A DNA stretch of 5,078 nucleotides from contig CAUEKH010000232.1 in the NCBI GenBank assembly GCA_959018155.1, positions 1 through 5,078 on the forward strand. Reading direction: 5' to 3'. A program made the position numbers and the translations under genes. Shown here piece by piece: positions 1 through 5,078 of this stretch; the stretch's first letter is position 1, and the number at the start of each line of letters is the position of its first letter. Origin of the DNA: an uncultured Hungatella sp. Its GTDB lineage: Bacteria > Bacillota > Clostridia > Lachnospirales > Lachnospiraceae. Below the pieces are notes generated by a model. The model had not been told where the DNA came from. It worked only from the letters and a program-made list of their open reading frames with translations, and made no database searches.

Positions 1-703
<703 letters not shown>

Positions 704-710
704 ATTAAAA

Positions 711-717
711 TCCTCCT
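711..717 (-). promoter_or_regulatory. Ribosome binding site of the collagen-like gene
   Basis: The minus strand reads TTTAGGAGGATTTTAATATG. A full AGGAGG lies 7-8 nt from the ATG at 703, fixing that start and predicting efficient translation. Confidence 0.85.
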
Positions 718-734
718 AAACTCTGATTACACTA

Positions 735-763
735 TACTATATGTCCAAAGTGGGAAAAGAGTT
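735..763 (-). promoter_or_regulatory. Sigma-K-like promoter for the collagen-like gene
   Basis: On the minus strand AACT (760-763) is followed by exactly 16 nt and then CATATAGTA (735-743). The sigma-K consensus in Bacillus is an AC-containing -35, about 16 nt, then CATAnnnTA, and the -10 here matches at every fixed position. The start site would fall near 728, leaving a leader of about 25 nt before the ATG. Late mother-cell expression is what an exosporium protein needs. An overlapping TATAGT could instead serve as a sigma-A -10, but no TTGACA-like -35 accompanies it. Confidence 0.55.
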
Positions 764-775
764 CGGAGGTCTTGT

Positions 776-798
776 CTGATGACAAAAAACTGTCTCAG
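776..798. other. Imperfect hairpin downstream of pdp
   Basis: CTGATGACA (776-784) pairs with TGTCTCAG (791-798) across the loop AAAAAC, giving eight base pairs with one bulged T. It lies between the pdp stop and the collagen promoter. There is no T-tract after the stem on either strand, so it is a poor intrinsic terminator. It might protect or trim the 3' end of the cdd-pdp transcript. Confidence 0.35.
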
Positions 799-805
799 CT
801 TGCAG

Positions 806-851
806 CCCGCATTTTGCAGTCTGTATTTTTCACCCCGCATTTTACAGTCTG
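806..851. repeat. 18-bp direct repeat across the pdp stop codon
   Basis: CCCGCATTTTGCAGTCTG (806-823) and CCCGCATTTTACAGTCTG (834-851) differ at one base and are offset by 28 bp. The right copy contains the last codons and the TAA stop of pdp, and the left copy lies wholly in the 3' untranslated region. It looks like a small tandem duplication of the end of the gene. In the duplicate the TAA has become CAA. Confidence 0.75.
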
Positions 852-2164
852 ACTACCATATCTTTTGTTACCCTGGCGTAGACCAGAGGCTCTGCCGCCG
901 GTTCCTCAGCGCCGATTGTCACAGCCGCGGTAAATTCCTTTTCGGCTGAATCGAATAATTCTTCTTTCGACGCGTATAAGACTGCCAGTACCTCCCCGGC
1001 CTCAACGCGATCTCCGGTTTTCTTTTTCAGTATGATACCAGCCGTATAATCAATGGCGCTGTCCTTTGTCACCCGGCCCGCGCCCAGAAGGGAGGAGGCG
1101 ATTCCGCACCGCTCCGTATCCATATGGAGAATATACCCGCTTACCTGTGCCCTGACCTCACGGCAAAATGGCGCTCTGGCAAACAGATCCGTGTTGCGGA
1201 TGACAGAGGCATCCCCGCCCTGGGCAGCCACCATGGCGGCCAGGCGGTCAAGCGCCGCCCCTGATTCCACTGCGGCCTCCGCCATGTTCCGGCACTCCTC
1301 CATGGAACCTTTGCCGGCCAGAAACAGCATACAGGCAGCAAGGGACAGACAGATCTCCGTCAAATCGGCCGGCCCGTTTCCTTTCAGCGTCTCCACAGCC
1401 TCGATAACCTCCAGGCTGTTTCCTATATAATACCCCAGCGGGATATCCATGTTGGTTATCAGGGCCATCGTCCGTTTCCCGGCATGTTCCCCAATCGCCG
1501 CCATCTTCTGAGCCAGCGTAATCGAGTCCTCCAGCGTCTTCATAAATGCCCCGCTTCCCGTCTTCACATCGAGAAGGATGCAGTCATTTCCCGCTGCCAG
1601 CTTCTTACTCATAATAGACGCGGCAATCAGCGGAATACTGTCAACCGTGGCGGTCACATCCCGGAGGGCATACAGCTTTTTATCCGCCGGGGCCAGATTT
1701 CCGGACTGGCCAATCACCGATAAGCCAACCGAATTCACCACATCGAAAAATTCCTGCTCCGAAAGTGTCGTTCTCATTCCCGGGATGGATTCCATTTTAT
1801 CTACGGTTCCTCCCGTATGACCGAGGCCGCGGCCCGACATTTTGGCGACCTTTACCCCGCACGCGGCGACAATCGGCGCGACAACCAGCGTCGTCTTGTC
1901 TCCCACTCCGCCGGTGGAGTGTTTGTCAACCTTTACCCCTTCTATCGGTGATAAATCCACCATATCCCCGGAATGAGCCACAGCGTCGGTAAGCAGTGCC
2001 GTCTCCCTGTCATCCATGCCTTTAAAATAAATGGCCATCAGCATCGCAGCCATCTGGTAATCCGGAATATCGCCATTTACATAGCCGTCAATCATATCAT
2101 GGATTTCTTCAGCCGTCAAAGCGCCCCCGTTCCGTTTCTTCATAATCAGGTCATACATTCTCAT
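842..2164 (-). CDS. pdp: Pyrimidine-nucleoside phosphorylase
   Basis: Catalyses phosphorolysis of uridine, deoxyuridine and thymidine to the free base and (deoxy)ribose-1-phosphate, a cytosolic salvage step. At 440 residues it has the full family length and opens with the typical MRMYDLI. The phosphate-binding segment KHSTGGVGDK spans 81-90. The thymidine/pyrimidine phosphorylase signature SGRGLGHTGGTVDKME spans 110-125. The base-binding residues R168, S183 and K187 lie in LRDVTATVDS and AASIMSKK, at the numbering known for the Geobacillus enzyme. A C-terminal domain covers about 345-420. The ATG at 2164 overlaps the cdd stop as ATGA, with AAGGAG 10 nt upstream inside cdd, so translation is probably coupled. 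A start two codons later (ATG 2158) is possible but the family favours MRM. It is intact, with no frameshift. The close homologue DeoA is thymidine-specific; the Bacillus-type Pdp of wider specificity is preferred from overall similarity and the cdd partner. Confidence 0.95.
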   Translation of the reverse strand: MRMYDLIMKKRNGGALTAEEIHDMIDGYVNGDIPDYQMAAMLMAIYFKGMDDRETALLTDAVAHSGDMVDLSPIEGVKVDKHSTGGVGDKTTLVVAPIVAACGVKVAKMSGRGLGHTGGTVDKMESIPGMRTTLSEQEFFDVVNSVGLSVIGQSGNLAPADKKLYALRDVTATVDSIPLIAASIMSKKLAAGNDCILLDVKTGSGAFMKTLEDSITLAQKMAAIGEHAGKRTMALITNMDIPLGYYIGNSLEVIEAVETLKGNGPADLTEICLSLAACMLFLAGKGSMEECRNMAEAAVESGAALDRLAAMVAAQGGDASVIRNTDLFARAPFCREVRAQVSGYILHMDTERCGIASSLLGAGRVTKDSAIDYTAGIILKKKTGDRVEAGEVLAVLYASKEELFDSAEKEFTAAVTIGAEEPAAEPLVYARVTKDMVVRL

Positions 2165-2619
2165 ATTCCGCCTTCTCCTTCCCCGCCAGCCTGCTGCTGG
2201 TCCATGTCAGCTCCCGTAAATCCGTACGGAAGCATTTCCCGGAGGGTATGAAGTTCATACGCACTGCCCGCTCCGAGAATAATCATAAATTCGTCCGGGT
2301 CGCAGAATTCTGCCATCACCTGACGGCAGACTCCGCAGGGCGGGCAAAAATCGCCTTTTTCCCCTTTCCTGTTCCCGACAATGGCAATCGCCTTAAAATC
2401 CGTAATCCCCTCTGACACCGCTTTGAAAAATGCGGTCCGCTCGGCACAGTTCGTGGGCGAGTACGACGCATTCTCTATATTACAGCCTCTGTAAATTTCC
2501 CCGTTCCCGGTTAAGAGAGCCGCCCCCACTGTAAATCCCGAATACGGCGCGTAGGCATATTTCTGGGCCGCATACGCCTCTCGTACCAGTTCCTCTATCT
2601 TCTCCCGTTCCATTTTCAT
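2161..2619 (-). CDS. cdd: Cytidine deaminase
   Basis: Zinc enzyme that deaminates cytidine and deoxycytidine to uridine and deoxyuridine, feeding the Pdp step encoded next. With the start at ATG 2619 it has 152 residues. The active site is complete: substrate-binding NIEN at 47-50, CAE at 58-60 with zinc ligand C58 and proton shuttle E60, and PPCGVCRQ at 93-100 with zinc ligands C95 and C98. This is the three-cysteine tetrameric type of Bacillus, normally about 130-140 residues. The extra length is a Q/G/E-rich tail (about 140-152) that doubles as the pdp ribosome binding site. The frame is open for 32 more codons upstream, to ATG 2715, but those codons have no homology character, run into a terminator-like hairpin, and are not needed: GGAGGT lies 6 nt before ATG 2619. 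No convincing sigma-A promoter was found in the 75-nt leader. Confidence 0.95.
   Translation of the reverse strand: MKMEREKIEELVREAYAAQKYAYAPYSGFTVGAALLTGNGEIYRGCNIENASYSPTNCAERTAFFKAVSEGITDFKAIAIVGNRKGEKGDFCPPCGVCRQVMAEFCDPDEFMIILGAGSAYELHTLREMLPYGFTGADMDQQQAGGEGEGGI
2175..2180 (-). promoter_or_regulatory. pdp ribosome binding site embedded in cdd
   Basis: The minus strand carries GGGGAAGGAGAAGGCGGA just before the pdp ATG. This purine run codes for the Gly/Glu tail of Cdd, and AAGGAG sits 10 nt from the pdp start. Together with the ATGA overlap it indicates translational coupling. Confidence 0.65.
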
Positions 2620-2625
2620 CTTCAC

Positions 2626-2631
2626 ACCTCC
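2626..2631 (-). promoter_or_regulatory. cdd ribosome binding site, decides the start
   Basis: GGAGGT on the minus strand, 6 nt before ATG 2619. This favours the 152-residue Cdd over the longer reading frame from 2715. A second in-frame ATG at 2613 is more distant (12 nt). Confidence 0.8.
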
Positions 2632-2652
2632 AAATTCCGGGCAGAAACGATA

Positions 2653-2675
2653 ACCTGCACGCTCCGCGCACAGGT
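2653..2675 (-). promoter_or_regulatory. Strong stem-loop in the cdd-pdp leader
   Basis: As minus-strand RNA, ACCUGUGCGC and GCGUGCAGGU form a continuous 10-bp stem with a GGA loop, including two G-U pairs. On the plus strand the same positions would be C-A mismatches, so the structure favours the cdd-pdp transcript. It ends about 21 nt before the ribosome binding site. No T-tract follows, so it is not a simple terminator. It could be an mRNA-stability element, a protein-binding hairpin or an operator dyad. Confidence 0.5.
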
Positions 2676-2689
2676 CACCGTCTTCAATT

Positions 2690-2721
2690 GGAAAAGGGAT
2701 TGCATCACCGCGCAATCCCTT
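2690..2721 (-). terminator. Intrinsic terminator after darA
   Basis: AAGGGATTGC (2694-2703) and GCAATCCCTT (2712-2721) form a perfect 10-bp inverted repeat with an 8-nt loop. Read on the minus strand the stem runs into a short T-run (CCCTTTTCC). It starts 16 nt after the darA stop and separates darA from the cdd-pdp operon. The T-run is short, so read-through is possible. Confidence 0.7.
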
Positions 2722-2736
2722 CCACTTCCTTCTTCA

Positions 2737-3072
2737 TCAGATTTTCTCGAAACGTTCCACATCTGTCACAAAAATCGTAGCTCCGCCAAGTTCCACTGTC
2801 ATCGGCATCATCATGTATCCAGCCGAGATAGAGGCGATATTGGGGGCCGGAACGTTACATGTAATCTTCTGCCTCTTTCCGCACGTTTCCTTAATTAAAT
2901 TAATTACATGGTCTACCTTGTCATCTTCTGTACCAATCAACAGCGTAGAATTCCCTTTTTTCAAAAAGCCACCCGTGGTAGCCAGTCTCGTCACACTGTA
3001 GCTGTTCTCATTCAATACATCTGTTACACGGTTTCCATCATCAGAACTGACTATTGCATAAACAATTTTCAT
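2737..3072 (-). CDS. darA: PII-like cyclic-di-AMP receptor protein (DarA/PstA, YaaQ family)
   Basis: A 111-residue cytosolic trimer-forming PII-like signal protein that binds cyclic di-AMP in Bacillota; its downstream partner is not established. The start MKIVYAIV, the central T28 and TTGGFLKKGN (32-41), and the C-terminal VELGGATIFV (93-102) match B. subtilis YaaQ and S. aureus PstA, where residues in the TTGGFL..N region contact the ligand. Length is usual (about 109). The frame also has a GTG at 3081, but ATG 3072 has GAGG 8 nt upstream and gives the family N-terminus. It appears monocistronic: a TATAAT lies 45 nt upstream, and a terminator follows. In Bacillus the gene sits near tmk and holB; here its neighbours are a NUDIX gene and cdd-pdp. 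The assignment is firm, the physiological role is not. Confidence 0.93.
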   Translation of the reverse strand: MKIVYAIVSSDDGNRVTDVLNENSYSVTRLATTGGFLKKGNSTLLIGTEDDKVDHVINLIKETCGKRQKITCNVPAPNIASISAGYMMMPMTVELGGATIFVTDVERFEKI

Positions 3073-3116
3073 ACCTGTCACCTCGTCGTCTTTCTGCCAA
3101 TCTATAAGATGGTTCT

Positions 3117-3122
3117 ATTATA
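3117..3122 (-). promoter_or_regulatory. Probable -10 box of the darA promoter
   Basis: A perfect TATAAT on the minus strand, 44 nt before the darA start and within an AT-rich stretch. The -35 is poor: TTTTAT at 17-bp spacing. TTGCTG (3146-3151) is 23 bp away, which is too far. Sigma-A use is likely but the -35 is uncertain. Confidence 0.5.
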
Positions 3123-3130
3123 AAGCATAA

Positions 3131-3167
3131 TCTAGAAAAATAAAACAGCAAATTGAATATTTTCTGT
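3131..3167 (-). terminator. Weak AT-rich terminator candidate after the NUDIX gene
   Basis: ACAG-C-AAAT (3145-3153) pairs with ATTT-T-CTGT (3159-3167) around a 5-nt loop, with one internal mismatch. On the minus strand the stem is followed by TTTATTTTTCTAG. The low GC content makes it weak, but its place between the NUDIX stop and the darA -10 box fits a terminator. Confidence 0.35.
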
Positions 3168-3180
3168 AAATTTTCTGTTA
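3159..3180. repeat. Tandem 11-bp AT-rich repeat
   Basis: ATTTTCTGTAA (3159-3169) is followed directly by ATTTTCTGTTA (3170-3180), one mismatch. It lies upstream of the darA promoter. It could be a binding-site pair or simply biased AT-rich sequence. Confidence 0.4.
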
Positions 3181-3203
3181 ATATGTTATCAAGACGGGGT
3201 GAC

Positions 3204-3289
3204 TCCCTCATCCACGGCTTTGGCTCATATTTCCAGGCGCTTCATCTTATCCACTAATTTCCGATAAATCCAGTCCCTCATCCACGGCT
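3204..3289. repeat. 16-bp exact direct repeat at the 3' end of the NUDIX gene
   Basis: TCCCTCATCCACGGCT occurs at 3204-3219 and again at 3274-3289, offset 70 bp. The right copy encodes part of EPWMRD near the C-terminus of the NUDIX protein. The left copy lies 6-21 bp beyond its stop codon. Flanking bases are not similar. Confidence 0.75.
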
Positions 3290-3791
3290 CCGATGACGCC
3301 GCCAGGGCCTCCTCAAACGGAAACCATTTTACCGCCCTGTTCTCATCCGCTTTTTCGTGAATCGCCGCTGTCTCATCGGCTTCTAATAAATATGTGGCAT
3401 TGAGGTGGAGATGGGAGGGCACGTAAATCCCATTTTTCCTGTGGCCGTCTACGGTTAGTACTTCTATGGAAAAGATATTTTCCGTCACAGCCTTTACGGA
3501 TTCCAGACCGGATTCCTCCATTGCCTCCTTCTTAGCGACCCTGAGCAGATCCGTATCTCCATCAGCGTGGCCGCCCAACCAGGCCCAGGAATTATAAATC
3601 CGGTGATAGGCCATCAGAACCTTGTCATGACTTTGGTTCGTCACCCATGCCGAAGCCGTCATATGGGCGGTGAGGCAGTCTCTCGTATAGACCGCATCGC
3701 CTGACTGAAGCCAGGACAGCATCAGTTCCTTATCCCGCTCCTCCTGTTCATTAAATGGAATATACATTTTTAAAATTTCTGAAAACTCCAT
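3225..3791 (-). CDS. NUDIX hydrolase
   Basis: A 188-residue cytosolic NUDIX-fold hydrolase, expected to cleave a nucleoside diphosphate linked to another moiety using Mg2+. The substrate cannot be told from sequence. The NUDIX box spans residues 74-96, opening GHADGDTD and closing KEAMEESGL. Measured against GX5EX7REUXEEXGU, the catalytic E89, E92 and E93 are present, but the first Glu is Thr80 and the Arg is Lys88. The preceding WAWLGGHADGD is typical of a subgroup with GGHADG. Residues 1-45 form an N-terminal extension. ATG 3791 is chosen because AAGGAGG ends 6 nt before it; an in-frame TTG at 3794 is too close. The gene is divergent from the di-iron gene across about 115 bp. A 16-bp segment of its 3' end is repeated after the stop. 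Confidence 0.9.
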   Translation of the reverse strand: MEFSEILKMYIPFNEQEERDKELMLSWLQSGDAVYTRDCLTAHMTASAWVTNQSHDKVLMAYHRIYNSWAWLGGHADGDTDLLRVAKKEAMEESGLESVKAVTENIFSIEVLTVDGHRKNGIYVPSHLHLNATYLLEADETAAIHEKADENRAVKWFPFEEALAASSEPWMRDWIYRKLVDKMKRLEI

Positions 3792-3797
3792 CAAATT

Positions 3798-3804
3798 CCT
3801 CCTT
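3798..3804 (-). promoter_or_regulatory. NUDIX gene ribosome binding site, decides the start
   Basis: AAGGAGG on the minus strand with a 6-nt spacer to ATG 3791. The adjacent TTG at 3794 would have only 3 nt. Confidence 0.8.
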
Positions 3805-3907
3805 GTTTTACAATTGCCATGATTTCCTGCATTTTCTCTTCGAACGCATATTTTTCGCCCATGATGCTTATATATGAATAAGTAAATCTAAAAAATGAGG
3901 ATTCATC
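3805..3907. promoter_or_regulatory. Divergent promoter region between the NUDIX and di-iron genes
   Basis: An intergenic region of about 100 bp that must hold the promoters of both flanking genes. On the plus strand, GCATATT (3846-3852) resembles a sporulation sigma-E/G -35 element and TATATATG (3869-3876) could be a -10, but the 16-nt spacing and the -10 match are poor. The same TATATA block could act as a -10 in the minus direction. The di-iron gene's ribosome binding site is ATGAGG (3895-3900), 7 nt before its ATG. No exact promoter can be assigned. Confidence 0.35.
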
Positions 3908-4783
3908 ATGGACTTTCAATCAATTCTGTATTCTGACACCGCACCCTACCCACCTGTAGAAGTGGACGCGCCGAACCCACAGTACGCTTCGGCCATCCTC
4001 TCTAACATCGGCGACTGCAATTCTGAGATTTCAGCAGTCAGCCTCTATTTCTACAACAGTCTGATTACCCGGAAAAATTTCCAGGAAATTGCGGAGTGTT
4101 TCCACAAGATCAGCATTGTGGAAATGCACCACCTCGATATTTTCGGCGAACTGGCCCTGAAACTCGGCACCGACCCGCGGCTGTGGAGTCGCCGGAAGGG
4201 GCGGCTGCATTACTGGAGTCCCAACTGCAATCGGTATCTCTCCGGGATCACTCCCCTCATCTCCAACGCCCTCGCCAGTGAACAGGACGCCGTTCGCAAA
4301 TACCGCGCCCAGACTCAGTGGATTAAGGACAGCCATATCTGCGCCATTTTAAACCGGATTATTGCCGATGAGGAAATCCATATACATATATTCCAGTCCC
4401 TTCTATCTGAACTGACAGAACCGGCTCCACTGACGGAGTTCAAGGCGTCAATCCCGGTTCCACCAACTTCGCCGATTTCGCCGTTTTCGCCTTCCCCCGT
4501 GGCACAGGCGCAGGAAATACAACAGGCGCAGGAGGGTGACCGGGTACAGGTGCAGACTTTAGAGCAGACGCAGGTGCAGGCTCAGGTGCAAAATCAGGCT
4601 GCGCAGCAAGTGCAGGCTCAGACGCAAGCCACCGTTCACCCCCAGTCCCCCCAGCAGGCGCGGGGGCAGAATCTTTCAGCGCAGCAGACCCGCAGCCAGG
4701 GCCGGTCATCACAACTGCAACAGATGCAGAGCCCGAACCAGAAAACTCATACACCTCAAAATCATCAATCTATTCATTTTTAA
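3908..4783 (+). CDS. Ferritin-like di-iron protein with glutamine-rich C-terminal tail
   Basis: A 291-residue protein in two parts. Residues about 25-168 look like a ferritin-like four-helix bundle with a complete carboxylate-bridged di-metal ligand set: E40, E72xxH75 (in VEMHHLD), E125, and E155xxH158 (in DEEIHIH). Relatives include rubrerythrin- and manganese-catalase-like proteins of Clostridia. An oxidoreductase, peroxide-scavenging or metal-storage role is inferred, not shown. A linker rich in Pro and Ser (about 171-199, PPTSPISPFSPSP) leads to a tail, residues 200-291, with 32 Gln in 92 residues, mostly Q alternating with V, A or T, and later Q/S/N/H. The tail has no sequence signature I recognise. 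There is no signal peptide, transmembrane segment, or rubredoxin-type CxxC pair. A Q-rich tail could be a cross-linking substrate in the spore coat, as for GerQ, but this is speculation. The start at 3908 has GAGG 7 nt upstream. The gene appears monocistronic. Confidence 0.8.
   Translation: MDFQSILYSDTAPYPPVEVDAPNPQYASAILSNIGDCNSEISAVSLYFYNSLITRKNFQEIAECFHKISIVEMHHLDIFGELALKLGTDPRLWSRRKGRLHYWSPNCNRYLSGITPLISNALASEQDAVRKYRAQTQWIKDSHICAILNRIIADEEIHIHIFQSLLSELTEPAPLTEFKASIPVPPTSPISPFSPSPVAQAQEIQQAQEGDRVQVQTLEQTQVQAQVQNQAAQQVQAQTQATVHPQSPQQARGQNLSAQQTRSQGRSSQLQQMQSPNQKTHTPQNHQSIHF
4571..4627 (+). repeat. In-frame 36-bp-period repeat in the Q-rich tail
   Basis: GTGCAGGCTCAG occurs at 4574-4585 and 4610-4621, exactly 36 bp (12 codons) apart, with near-matching flanks (CAG/CAA before, GTGCAA/ACGCAA after). 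It encodes VQAQ in both copies, within a run of Gln codons, mostly CAG. It suggests that the tail grew by local duplication. Confidence 0.65.
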
Positions 4784-4803
4784 TGTAAATTCAGTATTCC
4801 AGA

Positions 4804-4838
4804 TCCACAGGGCCAGAATCTCCTTCCAGCCCTGTGGA
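4804..4838. terminator. Perfect 10-bp inverted repeat between convergent genes
   Basis: TCCACAGGGC (4804-4813) and GCCCTGTGGA (4829-4838) are exact inverted copies with a 15-nt loop. The hairpin starts 20 nt after the di-iron gene stop and lies between two convergent genes, the place for a bidirectional terminator. Neither strand has a T-tract after the stem, so it may be an mRNA 3'-end stabiliser instead. Confidence 0.5.
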
Positions 4839-4896
4839 CAGTCCGTATATGTCAAAAATCCCATGATCAGATTATAAAACCGTGTATATCAGCCCG

Positions 4897-4914
4897 ACCC
4901 GCTGTGATAGCGGT
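4897..4914. other. Small hairpin downstream of the right-edge gene
   Basis: CCGCT (4899-4903) and AGCGG (4909-4913) pair around GTGAT, with one further A-T pair if a C is bulged. It lies 40 nt beyond the stop of the minus-strand gene entering from the right. No T-tract follows directly, so terminator function is doubtful. Confidence 0.3.
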
Positions 4915-4954
4915 GAATCCCCCGCTTCCTCTACTCTGACCAGATTTACTGACG

Positions 4955-5078
4955 TTACTCCTCACTCCGGATTTCCAGCCCCTCCTGGTGCCTCTTCTCC
5001 ATCTGATGTCTGGCCTTTCTGTTTTCCACCGTATCAAAAAGTATGGAAAAATCGTAATCCTCCGGATAGAGTTCCGAG
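4955..5078 (-). CDS. C-terminal fragment of an unrecognised protein
   Basis: The last 40 codons and TAA stop (4955-4957) of a minus-strand gene whose body lies beyond the right edge. The visible part reads SELYPEDYDFSILF, then DTVENRKARHQMEKRHQEG, and ends IRSEE: an acidic, aromatic stretch followed by a highly charged, probably helical tail. No other frame gives a cleaner reading on this strand. No family is recognised. A charged tail of this kind is common at the cytoplasmic end of transporters and in many soluble proteins, so no function is claimed. It converges with the di-iron gene, with 171 bp between the stops. Confidence 0.55.
   Translation of the reverse strand, partial: SELYPEDYDFSILFDTVENRKARHQMEKRHQEGLEIRSEE

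Noticed and set aside
2620..2715. 32-codon N-terminal extension of Cdd from ATG 2715
   Set aside because: It overlaps the darA terminator hairpin and the leader hairpin, lacks a ribosome binding site, and Cdd is complete from ATG 2619.
2813..3123. Plus-strand frames opposite darA
   Set aside because: darA is a clear family member on the minus strand; these have no ribosome binding site.
4031..4336. 101-residue minus-strand frame inside the di-iron gene
   Set aside because: Antisense shadow. The plus frame carries the full metal-ligand set.
4571..4627. CRISPR-like short repeats in the Q-rich region
   Set aside because: The repeats are short, irregular, in frame and encode VQAQ; there are no spacers of regular size and no cas genes.
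4440..4754. 104-residue Ala/Pro-rich minus-strand frame opposite the Q-rich tail
   Set aside because: CAG and GCG codons read backwards give Leu/Ala/Pro-rich frames; no start signal or family resemblance.

Overview
The window looks like chromosomal DNA of a spore-forming, gut-type Bacillota (Clostridia, probably Lachnospiraceae or a close relative). This is an inference from gene content: a collagen-like exosporium/spore-surface type protein, a PII-like c-di-AMP receptor (DarA/PstA), Bacillus-type Cdd and Pdp, strong AGGAGG ribosome binding sites, and fairly GC-rich coding DNA with AT-rich intergenic regions. No rRNA, tRNA, CRISPR array, insertion sequence or phage gene was seen.

Layout, left to right. 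(1) 1-703, minus: the first 234 codons of a collagen-like protein that runs off the left edge. It has a Cys-rich N-terminus and 44 uninterrupted Gly-X-Y triplets, and a good match to a mother-cell sigma-K promoter lies just upstream. (2) 842-2619, minus: a two-gene pyrimidine nucleoside salvage operon, cdd then pdp, joined by an ATGA stop/start overlap. (3) 2737-3072, minus: darA, separated from cdd by a 10-bp-stem terminator-like hairpin. (4) 3225-3791, minus: a NUDIX hydrolase. (5) 3908-4783, plus: a ferritin-like di-iron four-helix protein with an unusual glutamine-rich C-terminal tail, divergent from the NUDIX gene. (6) 4784-4954: a convergent intergenic region holding a perfect 10-bp inverted repeat. 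(7) 4955-5078, minus: the last 40 codons of an unrecognised protein entering from the right edge.

How the genes work together. Cdd converts (deoxy)cytidine to (deoxy)uridine, and Pdp splits the product (and thymidine) into base and (deoxy)ribose-1-phosphate, so the pair is one catabolic/salvage module. DarA is a nucleotide second-messenger sensor and the NUDIX enzyme probably hydrolyses a nucleoside-diphosphate derivative. Both fit a loose nucleotide theme, but nothing in the sequence proves a functional link, and terminator candidates separate them from the operon.

The most notable items are the di-iron protein with its Q-rich tail (about 35% Gln over the last 92 residues, partly in a 12-codon repeat), the sigma-K-like promoter on the collagen gene, a strong RNA hairpin in the cdd leader, and two short direct repeats placed at the 3' ends of pdp and the NUDIX gene. 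No clearly new multi-gene system is evident. The Q-rich di-iron protein is the best candidate for something under-described.
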